Positions 1-5,791 of a stretch of 5,791 nucleotides of DNA are shown piece after piece. A model generated the notes under the pieces. The model was given only the letters and a program-made list of their open reading frames with translations. It was not told the DNA's origin and did not search any database. The stretch is from an uncultured bacterium. GTDB taxonomy: Bacteria; Bacteroidota; Bacteroidia; Chitinophagales; Chitinophagaceae. The position numbers and the translations under genes were made by a program. Each line of letters starts with the position of its first letter. Within the stretch, counting starts at the first letter, position 1. The stretch spans positions 1 to 5,791 of the forward strand of contig CAJBPC010000305.1 of the NCBI GenBank assembly GCA_903957405.1, written 5' to 3'.

Positions 1-1161
1 ACCGAATGCGACATGCGAGGAACTGATGATGCGCCCGGCCAGAAAAAGGTTATCGATATTCCGGCTGTACAGGCAACGATAAGGGATCTGATAGACCCCC
101 TTGCTGTGCCACTGGTTGCACCCGGGCTTCTCAGAGAAAACCCCATCCGCAGGATGCAGGTCGATCGACCAGCCACCGAACGCTACGGCATCGTAATGAT
201 CCCGCTGCTCGATGATATCCTGTTGTACCAGGATGTGATCGCCCTCAAATCTCCGACTCTCCCTTTTACCGGGGATATGCCCCACCCATTCCAGGGTAAG
301 GTTTTCCGCTTCGGGGAATTGACCGGAATTCTTGATATGATCCCACACACCATACACTACTTTCCACAACTCCCATTTTATCTGCTCGGACTCATGTATG
401 GTATCCAGACGTCCGCCATATTCAAGCCACCAAAGCCAGGGGCCGAAGTCCTTGCTGTTGAATTGTCGATAGCGCGGGATCTTCGTGATGTCCTTCAACG
501 CGTAGGAAGGAGCAATGAACCTCACGGGCTTGCCGGTATCCTTGGAATAAAAATAGATGGAATGCCCAAGCAATTCCCCATACTCCTCGGTCGGTGCGAA
601 CTTTTCACCGAACTCCTCCTTCGATTCTGCCCCCATGCGAAAGGCAGCCCCTGACTGAAAGGCCATGATGCCATCGCCGGATGCATCACAGAACAAAGGG
701 GCTGTCAATTCGTAATGCGTCTGATTCTGCGAACAGAACCCCTTTACACTTCGGATCAAATCACCTTCTTTCCGGGTCTCATATACGGCCGTGTTCAGCA
801 GCAAGGTGATGTTAGGTTCATCAATGACTTTTTCGAGCAGGATCGTATCGAAGATCAGTGCATTGCCTTCCGGATTCCGATACAGGTTCTCAACCAACAG
901 CTCATCCAGCACGCCACCTTCCCTCGCCCATCTGTTGTTGTTGCCCATGTGTGAAGTGGCACCGAGTACCCACAACCTTACTTCGCTGGATGCGTTGCCA
1001 CCCAATACCGGCCTGTCCTGCACAAGTATGACCGTGATCCCGGCCCGTGCAGCCGTGATCGCACAACAGGTCCCGGATAGCCCCCCTCCTACCACAACCA
1101 GATCGGCAGCAAACGAACAGACCCTTGATTCCCTCGAACCGGTAGCATTCTCCTTTATCAT
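1..1161 (-). CDS. FAD-dependent oxidoreductase (PF12831-like), 3' end missing
   Basis: An open frame of 387 codons runs from an ATG at 1161 off the left edge without a stop. Residues 20-47 form a Rossmann dinucleotide-binding fold with a G25-G-G-L-S-G30 motif that should bind the ADP part of FAD. Next come the family-typical L53-G-G-N-A-S-S-E-V-R62 and H71-M-G-N-N-N, then D159-A-S-G-D-G164, and the visible end (368-387) reads N-L-F-L-A-G-R...H-V-A-F-G, the conserved C-terminal FAD-contact region of FAD_oxidored proteins. More C-terminal sequence is therefore expected beyond the window. An in-frame TAA at 1171-1173 and the absence of other starts fix the ATG; no Shine-Dalgarno is seen. No signal peptide is visible, so I infer a cytoplasmic enzyme. 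It lies 69 nt downstream of the symporter gene on the same strand, suggesting it oxidises an imported sugar or derivative. The exact substrate is unknown. The family call is strong, the role is inference. Confidence 0.9.
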   Translation of the reverse strand, partial: MIKENATGSRESRVCSFAADLVVVGGGLSGTCCAITAARAGITVILVQDRPVLGGNASSEVRLWVLGATSHMGNNNRWAREGGVLDELLVENLYRNPEGNALIFDTILLEKVIDEPNITLLLNTAVYETRKEGDLIRSVKGFCSQNQTHYELTAPLFCDASGDGIMAFQSGAAFRMGAESKEEFGEKFAPTEEYGELLGHSIYFYSKDTGKPVRFIAPSYALKDITKIPRYRQFNSKDFGPWLWWLEYGGRLDTIHESEQIKWELWKVVYGVWDHIKNSGQFPEAENLTLEWVGHIPGKRESRRFEGDHILVQQDIIEQRDHYDAVAFGGWSIDLHPADGVFSEKPGCNQWHSKGVYQIPYRCLYSRNIDNLFLAGRIISSSHVAFG

Positions 1162-1181
1162 GTGTGCCGTTTATATTTATT

Positions 1182-1193
1182 TTTGAATTCAAA
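1182..1193. repeat. 12-bp perfect palindrome TTTGAATTCAAA
   Basis: TTTGAATTCAAA is a perfect 12-bp palindrome in the 69-nt gap between the symporter stop and the oxidoreductase start. It overlaps the possible -7 element on the minus strand, so it could be a regulator site. In such AT-rich sequence it could also be chance. There is no GC-rich stem, so it is not a good terminator. Confidence 0.35.
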
Positions 1194-1197
1194 TTTA
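1190..1197 (-). promoter_or_regulatory. Possible Bacteroidota -7 promoter element (TAAATTTG)
   Basis: On the minus strand TAAATTTG matches the Bacteroidota -7 consensus TAnnTTTG and ends 29 nt before the oxidoreductase ATG, giving a plausible leader of about 20 nt. The gap is strongly AT-rich compared with the flanking genes. I see no convincing TTTG or TTG at the expected -33 position, so this may be a weak or internal promoter that lets the oxidoreductase be transcribed apart from the symporter. It overlaps a 12-bp palindrome at 1182-1193. Confidence 0.35.
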
Positions 1198-1230
1198 TTT
1201 ATGAATTATTGACGATCACTGTAACGTGTT

Positions 1231-2922
1231 CTATTTTCGTTTTTTTCGGGAAAGATATTGAGCACGGAAAGGTATCGACGATCCTAGCAGGATCAATACA
1301 GCCATGATCGCCGTGATCCCTGCTCCCTTTTCTGTGATGGCACTCAATCCGAACAACATTACAGCAGTAAATACCAATGACCATCCGATGACGCGCAGGC
1401 CAAAGCTATTCTGGTCCGGCATGCCGGCTTCCACATCCTTGTCCGGGTCGTCTTTCATGAAACTCAACTGCCTTCGAATGTTGATATAGCGTTCGTGATC
1501 TGGATGCGAAGTCCGGTCCTTCCCGAAAAACCACTCATTGATCGCCAATAGCAGCAACGGTAGTCCCACCCCGAGCATCATCTCATATTCCCGCGATAGC
1601 TTAAAGGAGAAGATGAGCGGCACTGCGATCTTGAAGATCAGGTTGACGGCCAATGTAAGGATGCTGATGCGCAGGGCTGCCTTGCCGGACAGTTTCCGGG
1701 AGAACAAAGCCCATAATGGTGGCGCAAGCAAAGGACCTCCCGTCACAGCCCCGATACTGAGGATCACCTCTACAATACCACCGACATAGGGGATGATGAG
1801 TGCAATCAGGATCATGCCCAACCCGAAAACCCACGACGAGCGGCGGGCGATCCGCATCAACTGCGCATCAGAAGCGCCAGGATTGACCATCCCCTTGTAT
1901 ATGTCATTGGTGAAGACGGCCGAGACGACATTCAGTGCAGTATTGGCACTCGCAGAGGTGGAAAAATACATGCCGGTGAGCATCAAACCCAACAGCCCGG
2001 GCGGCAGCACAAGCCTGCACATCTGCAGATATGCGTTCTCGGTTTCCAAACCGGTCAATGACGGGTTTATGGCCTTGTAGATCATGGGGGGCATCATCCA
2101 GATGACCGGACTGATGAGGTAGAGGGCTGCGAACAGAAAGGCTACCTTTCTGGCTGACCGCGGCGAATCGACACTGGTATAACGCTGGACAAAAGTCCAA
2201 TTACCCCCGATGTATGCGATATGGAATATCGTAAATGCAAGTATGAACCCGATGGTGTACTCACCGTTGATGAGGTTGAAAAAATCATCCGGGACGTGCT
2301 GAACGAAGCCTTCTACCCCTCCTGCCATATCAAAAGACAGCGGCAACAGGATGAAAACGGCGGCAGACAACACGACGAACTGCAGGATATCCGTGACCAT
2401 CACGGCCCAAAGACCGCCTACCGCGGTATAAGAGATCATGAAAAAACCAAGTACGATCGTGGAAGGGATCAGGGGCAGACCTAGTGATGAACTGACCAGA
2501 CGCGACACCGGGTACAATACGGATCCCTTGATGAAGAGATTAACAACGGTGAAAATAAATATGTACACCTTTTGAGCCGACAAGCCAAGACGCTCACCCA
2601 CAAATTCTGCGGCGGTGAGCGCACCGGTCCGCTTCCATCGGGGGGCAAGCCAGAGGCCCGTGATCAGGGCACCGATGCACATCGTCCACTGGATGGTGAT
2701 GGCCACCCAGCCCGACTTGTAGGCGATGCTACCCCATGCCACGAATGTACCCGCTGAAAAGAAGGACATGAACAGTGAAAGTCCGCCTATGAACCAGGGC
2801 ACTGACTCACCGCCGGCAAAAAAAGATTTGATATCTGTACCCGTCCTCGAGAATAACATGCCGATGCCGAGCACAAATGCGGAAAAAATCACGATGACAA
2901 AGAGATCGATGTAGGAATTCAT
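1231..2922 (-). CDS. Sodium:solute symporter (SSS/SLC5 family)
   Basis: This 563-residue inner-membrane protein consists almost entirely of hydrophobic segments (about 13 by eye) and has the usual length for SSS transporters, which couple uptake of sugars, amino acids or other solutes to sodium entry. Family marks are the S164-Y-T-A-V-G-G-L-W-A-V-M-V-T-D178 signature with GG followed by TD, the Q246-R-Y-T-S loop before a basic stretch, and the segment from about 317 to 343 (G-M-Y-F-S-T-S-A-S-A-N ... F-T-N-D-I-Y), which matches the helix that supplies sodium-site serine/threonine in this family. A charged cytoplasmic-type loop at about 466-505 precedes two last membrane segments, and the tail is very basic. 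A TGA immediately before the ATG fixes the start as the earliest possible. It lies between the hydrolase and oxidoreductase genes on the same strand, so a sugar or sugar acid is the likely cargo, by inference. No SusC/SusD pair is in the window. Confidence 0.95.
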   Translation of the reverse strand: MNSYIDLFVIVIFSAFVLGIGMLFSRTGTDIKSFFAGGESVPWFIGGLSLFMSFFSAGTFVAWGSIAYKSGWVAITIQWTMCIGALITGLWLAPRWKRTGALTAAEFVGERLGLSAQKVYIFIFTVVNLFIKGSVLYPVSRLVSSSLGLPLIPSTIVLGFFMISYTAVGGLWAVMVTDILQFVVLSAAVFILLPLSFDMAGGVEGFVQHVPDDFFNLINGEYTIGFILAFTIFHIAYIGGNWTFVQRYTSVDSPRSARKVAFLFAALYLISPVIWMMPPMIYKAINPSLTGLETENAYLQMCRLVLPPGLLGLMLTGMYFSTSASANTALNVVSAVFTNDIYKGMVNPGASDAQLMRIARRSSWVFGLGMILIALIIPYVGGIVEVILSIGAVTGGPLLAPPLWALFSRKLSGKAALRISILTLAVNLIFKIAVPLIFSFKLSREYEMMLGVGLPLLLLAINEWFFGKDRTSHPDHERYINIRRQLSFMKDDPDKDVEAGMPDQNSFGLRVIGWSLVFTAVMLFGLSAITEKGAGITAIMAVLILLGSSIPFRAQYLSRKKRK

Positions 2923-3067
2923 TCAGGTACATTGGAGGATTCGAAAGATCGGACCCGGAAAAATTCAGGTATCCGTTGACGTGGTATGTTCCCCGATGTG
3001 TCACATGGTCCAGACATCATCTCCGGGAACAAACTGCATATCGTATGGACCGCCACCGCCTTGTACC
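2923..3067. promoter_or_regulatory. 145-nt gap between hydrolase and symporter genes with inverted repeats
   Basis: No gene is seen here. On the plus strand GTTCCC (2988-2993) and GGGAAC (3025-3030) form a 6-bp inverted pair, with GATG (2995-2998) and CATC (3018-3021) able to extend it after a small internal loop. A perfect palindrome, ATGTG-T-CACAT, occupies 2996-3006. No T-run follows on the minus strand, so an intrinsic terminator is not supported. The structure could be an RNA element that sets the ratio of hydrolase to symporter, or a binding site for a regulator. No convincing TAnnTTTG promoter was found before the symporter, which fits read-through from the hydrolase gene. Confidence 0.4.
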
Positions 3068-4168
3068 TCATCGGGATTTCAATGGGATGGTTACGTTGAA
3101 TGTTTCCTCATCTGAGACCTTCACTGCACAGAGCAGGGCATGGGGCCTGCCGTCTTCGATAAAGAGCTGTGGCCTGTCCAGCAACGAGACTACCTGCAAT
3201 TGACCATCCTCCCAATGAAGCTCGTTCCTGGATACCAGGGGGCTTTTCGCCAATGTCCAGTCCGTTCCGTTCTTTGACTCGAAAAGCACGAGCGAGGCTT
3301 TGTTTTCGAATGATCGGGATAATTTATCGGGATCGGTATGTGTTTCGCCGCTGGCAACGGCTTTTCCCGGACGAAGGAAGACGCTGTGCATGTCCTTTAC
3401 GATCGCCCAGTATTTCCTGTCCTGATACCACACAAAAGGATCTTCGGCAGGGAATTTCACACCCTCCAGCTGGAAGATCGGTTTCGGTGATTTCACAAAC
3501 GGACCCATGGGCGAATCGGAGCATGCGACACCATGGAGGACGTTCCCGCCAAATGGCATCTCACCATCTCCCACGCCCTTGTACATGATCAGATATCGCC
3601 CGTCCTTCCCCTTGCAGACACTCGGATTGCTGGTCATCAAATGGTCCCACTTACCGATAGAGACATCTACAACAGGCTTGTCTGACCGCTGCCAGGGGCC
3701 AAGGGGGCTGGTCGCAACAGCAACACCAATCCGCTGATGATTCCGGTGATCCCACCATTCGCCGTTGCCATGGTTACCCATGTAATACAGGTAATATTTC
3801 CCGTCGAATTTCTGAATGTTCGGGTTGTGTGTGACATCGCTGTCCCAATACCCCTTTTCTCTTGCCGGTAAGATGACCTTCAACGGTTTAAAAGGACCAG
3901 TCAGATGATCGGAGACGGCCAGTGCTATTTCACTATGCGTAACCCACCCCTTAAAACCTTGTGCCGACGGCCAGCGACTATAGAACAGGTAATACTTTCC
4001 GTCTTCGCCCCTGATCAAACTGCCACACCACACCAAATAGCCGGCATCTGTGAATTTGCTGACCCGGGGTATGGGCTGCAGTGCTTTTGTGAAGTCAACC
4101 TGGCCTGTGACCCATTGACCTGCAAACAGCAGCAAGAAAGTCACCAATATCCGTCGTGTATATTTCAT
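3068..4168 (-). CDS. Secreted GH43-like five-bladed beta-propeller glycoside hydrolase
   Basis: This 366-residue protein begins with a classic signal peptide: basic K2/R5/R6, a hydrophobic core at 7-16, and a probable cleavage near V20-T-G22/Q23. There is no lipobox cysteine, so I infer a soluble periplasmic or secreted protein. The mature part shows repeated propeller blades, each with a D-G-K/R-Y strand (56-63, 122-129, 189-196) and often a G-P-F/W turn (91-93, 157-159, 222-224). Conserved landmarks are W108-D-S-D-V-T-H-N-P116, T179-S-N-P-S, A241-E-D-P-F-V-W247 and D-R-P-Q-L near the C-terminus. This pattern matches a conserved Bacteroidota/Planctomycetota family usually annotated as glycoside hydrolase of the GH43/GH32-like superfamily. 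E242 sits where GH43 has its acid Glu, but the usual Asp positions look changed (see findings). The start is fixed by an in-frame TAA at 4205-4207 with no other start between. It is the first gene of the minus-strand cluster. Substrate unknown. Confidence 0.85.
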   Translation of the reverse strand: MKYTRRILVTFLLLFAGQWVTGQVDFTKALQPIPRVSKFTDAGYLVWCGSLIRGEDGKYYLFYSRWPSAQGFKGWVTHSEIALAVSDHLTGPFKPLKVILPAREKGYWDSDVTHNPNIQKFDGKYYLYYMGNHGNGEWWDHRNHQRIGVAVATSPLGPWQRSDKPVVDVSIGKWDHLMTSNPSVCKGKDGRYLIMYKGVGDGEMPFGGNVLHGVACSDSPMGPFVKSPKPIFQLEGVKFPAEDPFVWYQDRKYWAIVKDMHSVFLRPGKAVASGETHTDPDKLSRSFENKASLVLFESKNGTDWTLAKSPLVSRNELHWEDGQLQVVSLLDRPQLFIEDGRPHALLCAVKVSDEETFNVTIPLKSR

Positions 4169-4263
4169 GTAAAGCTCGTTGCACCTGTATGGCAGGAAGG
4201 AATTTTATCGGCTCTTGGGTCGGTCCTGAACATCCACTGCTTCCGGAGCATTGGCTGAAAACT

Positions 4264-4287
4264 CATCTCGCTGTAGGAAACGAGATG
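4264..4287. repeat. Inverted repeat CATCTCG-N10-CGAGATG
   Basis: CATCTCG at 4264-4270 and CGAGATG at 4281-4287 are perfect 7-bp inverted arms separated by 10 nt. The centre-to-centre distance of 17 bp suits a dimeric DNA-binding protein, and in RNA the arms could form a hairpin in the hydrolase leader. It lies 96-119 nt upstream of the hydrolase ATG. The role as operator is inference. Confidence 0.5.
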
Positions 4288-4294
4288 TATCGAC

Positions 4295-4305
4295 CTCTCG
4301 GAGAG
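4295..4305. repeat. Short palindrome CTCTC-G-GAGAG
   Basis: Perfect 5-bp arms surround a single central G. It contains another TCTCG (4296-4300), the same core seen in the neighbouring inverted repeat, and lies 30 bp from the first copy. It is a possible second operator for the same protein; the short arms leave chance open. Confidence 0.35.
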
Positions 4306-4328
4306 CTTCATGATCAGGATTCTCGTTA

Positions 4329-4336
4329 AAAATATA
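4329..4336 (-). promoter_or_regulatory. Possible -7 element for the hydrolase gene (TATATTTT)
   Basis: On the minus strand TATATTTT matches five of the six fixed positions of the Bacteroidota TAnnTTTG element. Transcription from here would give a leader of about 150 nt that includes the TCTCG inverted repeats, placing them downstream of the start site where a bound repressor could block elongation. No -33 TTTG at proper spacing is seen, so this is tentative. Confidence 0.25.
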
Positions 4337-4392
4337 TGCTTTTTTTGACGCAGGAGGGAATTACAAGCCGGATATCCTCAGGGAAACTATCG

Positions 4393-4403
4393 GGAACGAT
4401 TCC
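4393..4403. repeat. Inverted repeat GGAA-CGA-TTCC upstream of the regulator gene
   Basis: GGAA (4393-4396) and TTCC (4400-4403) are inverted around CGA, with one further C/G pair at the outer edge beyond a mismatch. It overlaps the GGGAAC hexamer at 4392-4397 and follows another GGGAA at 4381-4385, exactly 11 bp away, so the two copies face the same side of the helix. Its position 64-74 nt before the regulator ATG would suit autoregulation. This is inference. Confidence 0.3.
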
Positions 4404-4466
4404 GGTGACTGAAATTCGGTTTTATCATAAATTACATCCGCAAAGCGTGTCAGGGGAACCGCATAA

Positions 4467-5681
4467 ATGCCAGGGAAGATGATCAAATGCAGCTATTGCC
4501 AGGAGGTCTCAGGAATCAGGAAAACAGGCAAGATCAGAGGCAAACAAAGGTTTTTTTGCAAATACTGCAACAGGCATTTCACCACAGGGAAAAACCAGGA
4601 GGAGACGGTTGCGACCCAAAAGGACGGGATCACGATCAAGGATATAGCTGCCGAGGTCGGAGTGAGCATTTCCACCGTTTCAAGGGCGCTCAATGGGAGC
4701 AAGGAGATCCATTCCGCAACGAAAGAAATGATCCTGCGCAAGGTGGAGGAGCTCGACTACCAGCAACATTATATCGCTACAAGCCTGGTAAGAAAACAGA
4801 CTTTCACCATCGGGATCATCGTACCCGAACTGAAGACGGATTTCTACGCTAATCTCATCAGCGGGGCAAATGAGATCCTCAGACCGAAAGGCTACAAGAT
4901 CTTCGCCATGCAGTCCGACGAATCCTTTGAACATGAGATCGCCAATACCAATGCACTGATCGCAAGCAGGGTGGATGGGATCATCGCCTCGACGACATTC
5001 GAGACAAAAGGGTTCGCCCATTTTGAAAGAGCCAAGGAAAAAAAAATACCGGTCGTGTTCTTCAGCAGGATCAACAATGTCGTGGATGCGCCGAAGATAG
5101 TTGTCGATAATTACATGGGTGCGAAGATGGCGACCGAACACCTGATCGAAAGAGGATATGGAAAATTGGGGTTTCTCGGGGGATCGGACAATCTGCATAT
5201 CGGGAACCTGCGGTTTCAGGGATTCATGGATACGCTGGACAAACATGGAATAAAAAGTCAGGAGAAATGGATCATAAGAACGGATCAACTGCTCTCCGAC
5301 CCGCATCGCATCATTCTTGAACTCCTAAGGGAGAAGGACAGGCCGGATGCGGTCTTCACCATGACAGACACCATTGGGATCCACCTCATTAAATGCGCCC
5401 GGACACTCAAGATCGACATACCGAACGAATTGGGGCTCATAGGCTTCAGCGACTACATCGTCTCACAATACATCAGTCCAAGCCTTTCGACCATGAGACA
5501 ACCGACAAGGGAGATCGGAATGGAAGCGGCTTCCAGGCTGTTGAAAGCGATCGCTAACAAGAATGACAAGAACTACCGGGACAATACCACTACCGTTTTA
5601 ATGCCTGAACTGGTCACCCGGGAATCAACCGACAGGGTCAAAAATCGATCGCGGGCAGGAACACCAAGCCGGCAGCAATAA
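4467..5681 (+). CDS. LacI-family transcriptional regulator with N-terminal zinc ribbon
   Basis: This 404-residue protein is longer than usual LacI regulators (about 330-350). Residues 8-39 form a zinc ribbon: C8-x2-C11, then G-K-x-R-G-K-Q-R-F-F, then C31-x2-C34 and F38, the pattern of IS1 InsA and other transposase N-termini. After a short polar linker (40-53) comes the LacI helix-turn-helix at 55-77 (I-T-I-K-D-I-A-A-E-V-G-V-S-x-S-T-V-S-R-A-L-N), then a hinge with L107, and a periplasmic-binding-protein-like effector domain from about 112 to 388. R249 (R-F-Q-G-F) and D301 (T-D-T-I-G) lie where LacI proteins contact the sugar. The in-frame TAA just before the ATG and M5 four codons later both leave the ribbon intact. 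The usual family end (E-L-V-x-R-E-S-T) is followed by a basic tail, 391-404. It is divergent from the catabolic cluster, so it probably controls that cluster and perhaps itself, in response to a sugar. Confidence 0.93.
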   Translation: MPGKMIKCSYCQEVSGIRKTGKIRGKQRFFCKYCNRHFTTGKNQEETVATQKDGITIKDIAAEVGVSISTVSRALNGSKEIHSATKEMILRKVEELDYQQHYIATSLVRKQTFTIGIIVPELKTDFYANLISGANEILRPKGYKIFAMQSDESFEHEIANTNALIASRVDGIIASTTFETKGFAHFERAKEKKIPVVFFSRINNVVDAPKIVVDNYMGAKMATEHLIERGYGKLGFLGGSDNLHIGNLRFQGFMDTLDKHGIKSQEKWIIRTDQLLSDPHRIILELLREKDRPDAVFTMTDTIGIHLIKCARTLKIDIPNELGLIGFSDYIVSQYISPSLSTMRQPTREIGMEAASRLLKAIANKNDKNYRDNTTTVLMPELVTRESTDRVKNRSRAGTPSRQQ

Positions 5682-5791
5682 ATGGAGTGAAAAAGATGAT
5701 CACGATGCCGATGGTCAGCTTTTCCCATCGTCTGAGTGCATATTCTATCCCGCCGCAGATCGGTGAAGACTGGCGCAGTCCTCCTTTGTAT
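5638..5791 (-). CDS. C-terminal fragment of an unidentified membrane protein, 5' end missing
   Basis: A minus-strand frame enters from the right edge and runs 50 codons to a TGA at 5640-5638. The last 25 or so residues are an uncharged hydrophobic segment (T-I-G-I-V-I-I-F-F ... F-L-P-A-I-D-F) preceded by R-R-W-E-K-L, a pattern expected for a final membrane helix with its basic end in the cytoplasm. Codons such as ATC, GTG and TTC in the helix resemble those in the symporter gene. It converges with the regulator gene and overlaps its last 44 nt. I do not recognise the family. An alternative is a decayed IS66-type transposase end, because S-P-I-x3-I-x-Y-A-L-x-R-W-x-K-L resembles the region before the IS66 D-N-N motif, but that motif does not follow. 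Whether it is a true gene depends on sequence outside the window. Confidence 0.45.
   Translation of the reverse strand, partial: YKGGLRQSSPICGGIEYALRRWEKLTIGIVIIFFTPFIAAGLVFLPAIDF

Larger units (their letters stand above)
4169..4466. promoter_or_regulatory. Divergent intergenic region between hydrolase and lacI-type gene
   Basis: These 298 nt hold no credible gene. They must carry the promoters for both the minus-strand cluster and the plus-strand regulator. The part from about 4326 to 4347 is A/T-rich. Between 4264 and 4325 there are several TCTCG/CGAGA half-sites, and between 4370 and 4459 there are GGATATCC and repeated GGGAA(C) motifs. The placement beside a LacI-family gene makes this the expected operator region. 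For the regulator gene an AT-rich stretch at 4421-4435 could serve as a -7 region, but it matches the Bacteroidota consensus poorly. No start-proximal Shine-Dalgarno is seen for either gene. Confidence 0.7.

Noticed and set aside
13..954. Plus-strand open frames of 213 and 79 codons across the left part of the window.
   Set aside because: They are antisense to the oxidoreductase frame, which carries clear family motifs throughout; the plus-strand translations show no recognisable domain.
2998..3067. A short minus-strand frame after the hydrolase stop reading G-G-G-G-P-Y-D-M-Q-F-V-P-G-D-D-V-W-T-M, resembling a protein C-terminus.
   Set aside because: It is only about 25 codons between two stops, has no start, and the hydrolase already ends with its family-typical F-N-V-T-I-P-L. 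Chance is the simpler explanation.
4350..4358. Strong Shine-Dalgarno-like AGGAGGG on the plus strand.
   Set aside because: No start codon or usable reading frame follows at the right distance, and it is over 100 nt before the regulator start.
4680..5306. A 208-codon minus-strand frame opposite the regulator gene.
   Set aside because: It is antisense to the conserved LacI effector domain and shows no domain or context support.
5709..5730. Inverted repeat CGATGG/CCATCG with a 10-nt loop downstream of the regulator gene, considered as a terminator.
   Set aside because: There is no T-run after the stem and it lies within the likely minus-strand coding fragment.

Overview
The window looks like a small carbohydrate-catabolism locus from a member of the Bacteroidota. 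Three things suggest this: the kinds of proteins present (a conserved five-bladed propeller hydrolase, an SSS symporter and a PF12831-type FAD oxidoreductase of the sort common in Bacteroidota and Planctomycetota), the lack of clear Shine-Dalgarno sequences before the starts, and a TAnnTTTG-type promoter element before one gene. The assignment is an inference; genus and substrate cannot be read from the sequence.

Layout: three genes lie in series on the minus strand, in transcription order a secreted GH43-like hydrolase (4168 to 3068), a sodium:solute symporter (2922 to 1231) and an FAD-dependent oxidoreductase (1161 running off the left edge, with the 3' end missing). The gaps are 145 and 69 nt. 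A 298-nt divergent intergenic region (4169-4466), rich in short inverted and direct repeats, separates this cluster from a plus-strand LacI-family regulator (4467-5681). At the right edge a minus-strand reading frame ends inside the 3' end of the regulator gene; it encodes what looks like the C-terminal membrane segment of an unidentified protein.

Working model (inference): the hydrolase acts outside the cytoplasmic membrane on a glycan or glycoside, the symporter brings the released product in with sodium, the cytoplasmic FAD enzyme oxidises it or a derivative, and the divergently encoded LacI protein controls the cluster.

The most unusual element is the regulator. A four-cysteine zinc ribbon of the IS1 InsA/transposase type is fused in frame directly ahead of the LacI helix-turn-helix, which suggests a repressor with two DNA-contacting modules. 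A GGGAAC hexamer is over-represented in the non-coding gaps and a TCTCG/CGAGA cluster sits in the divergent region; these are the best candidates for its binding sites. A second oddity is that the hydrolase seems to lack two of the three canonical GH43 carboxylates.
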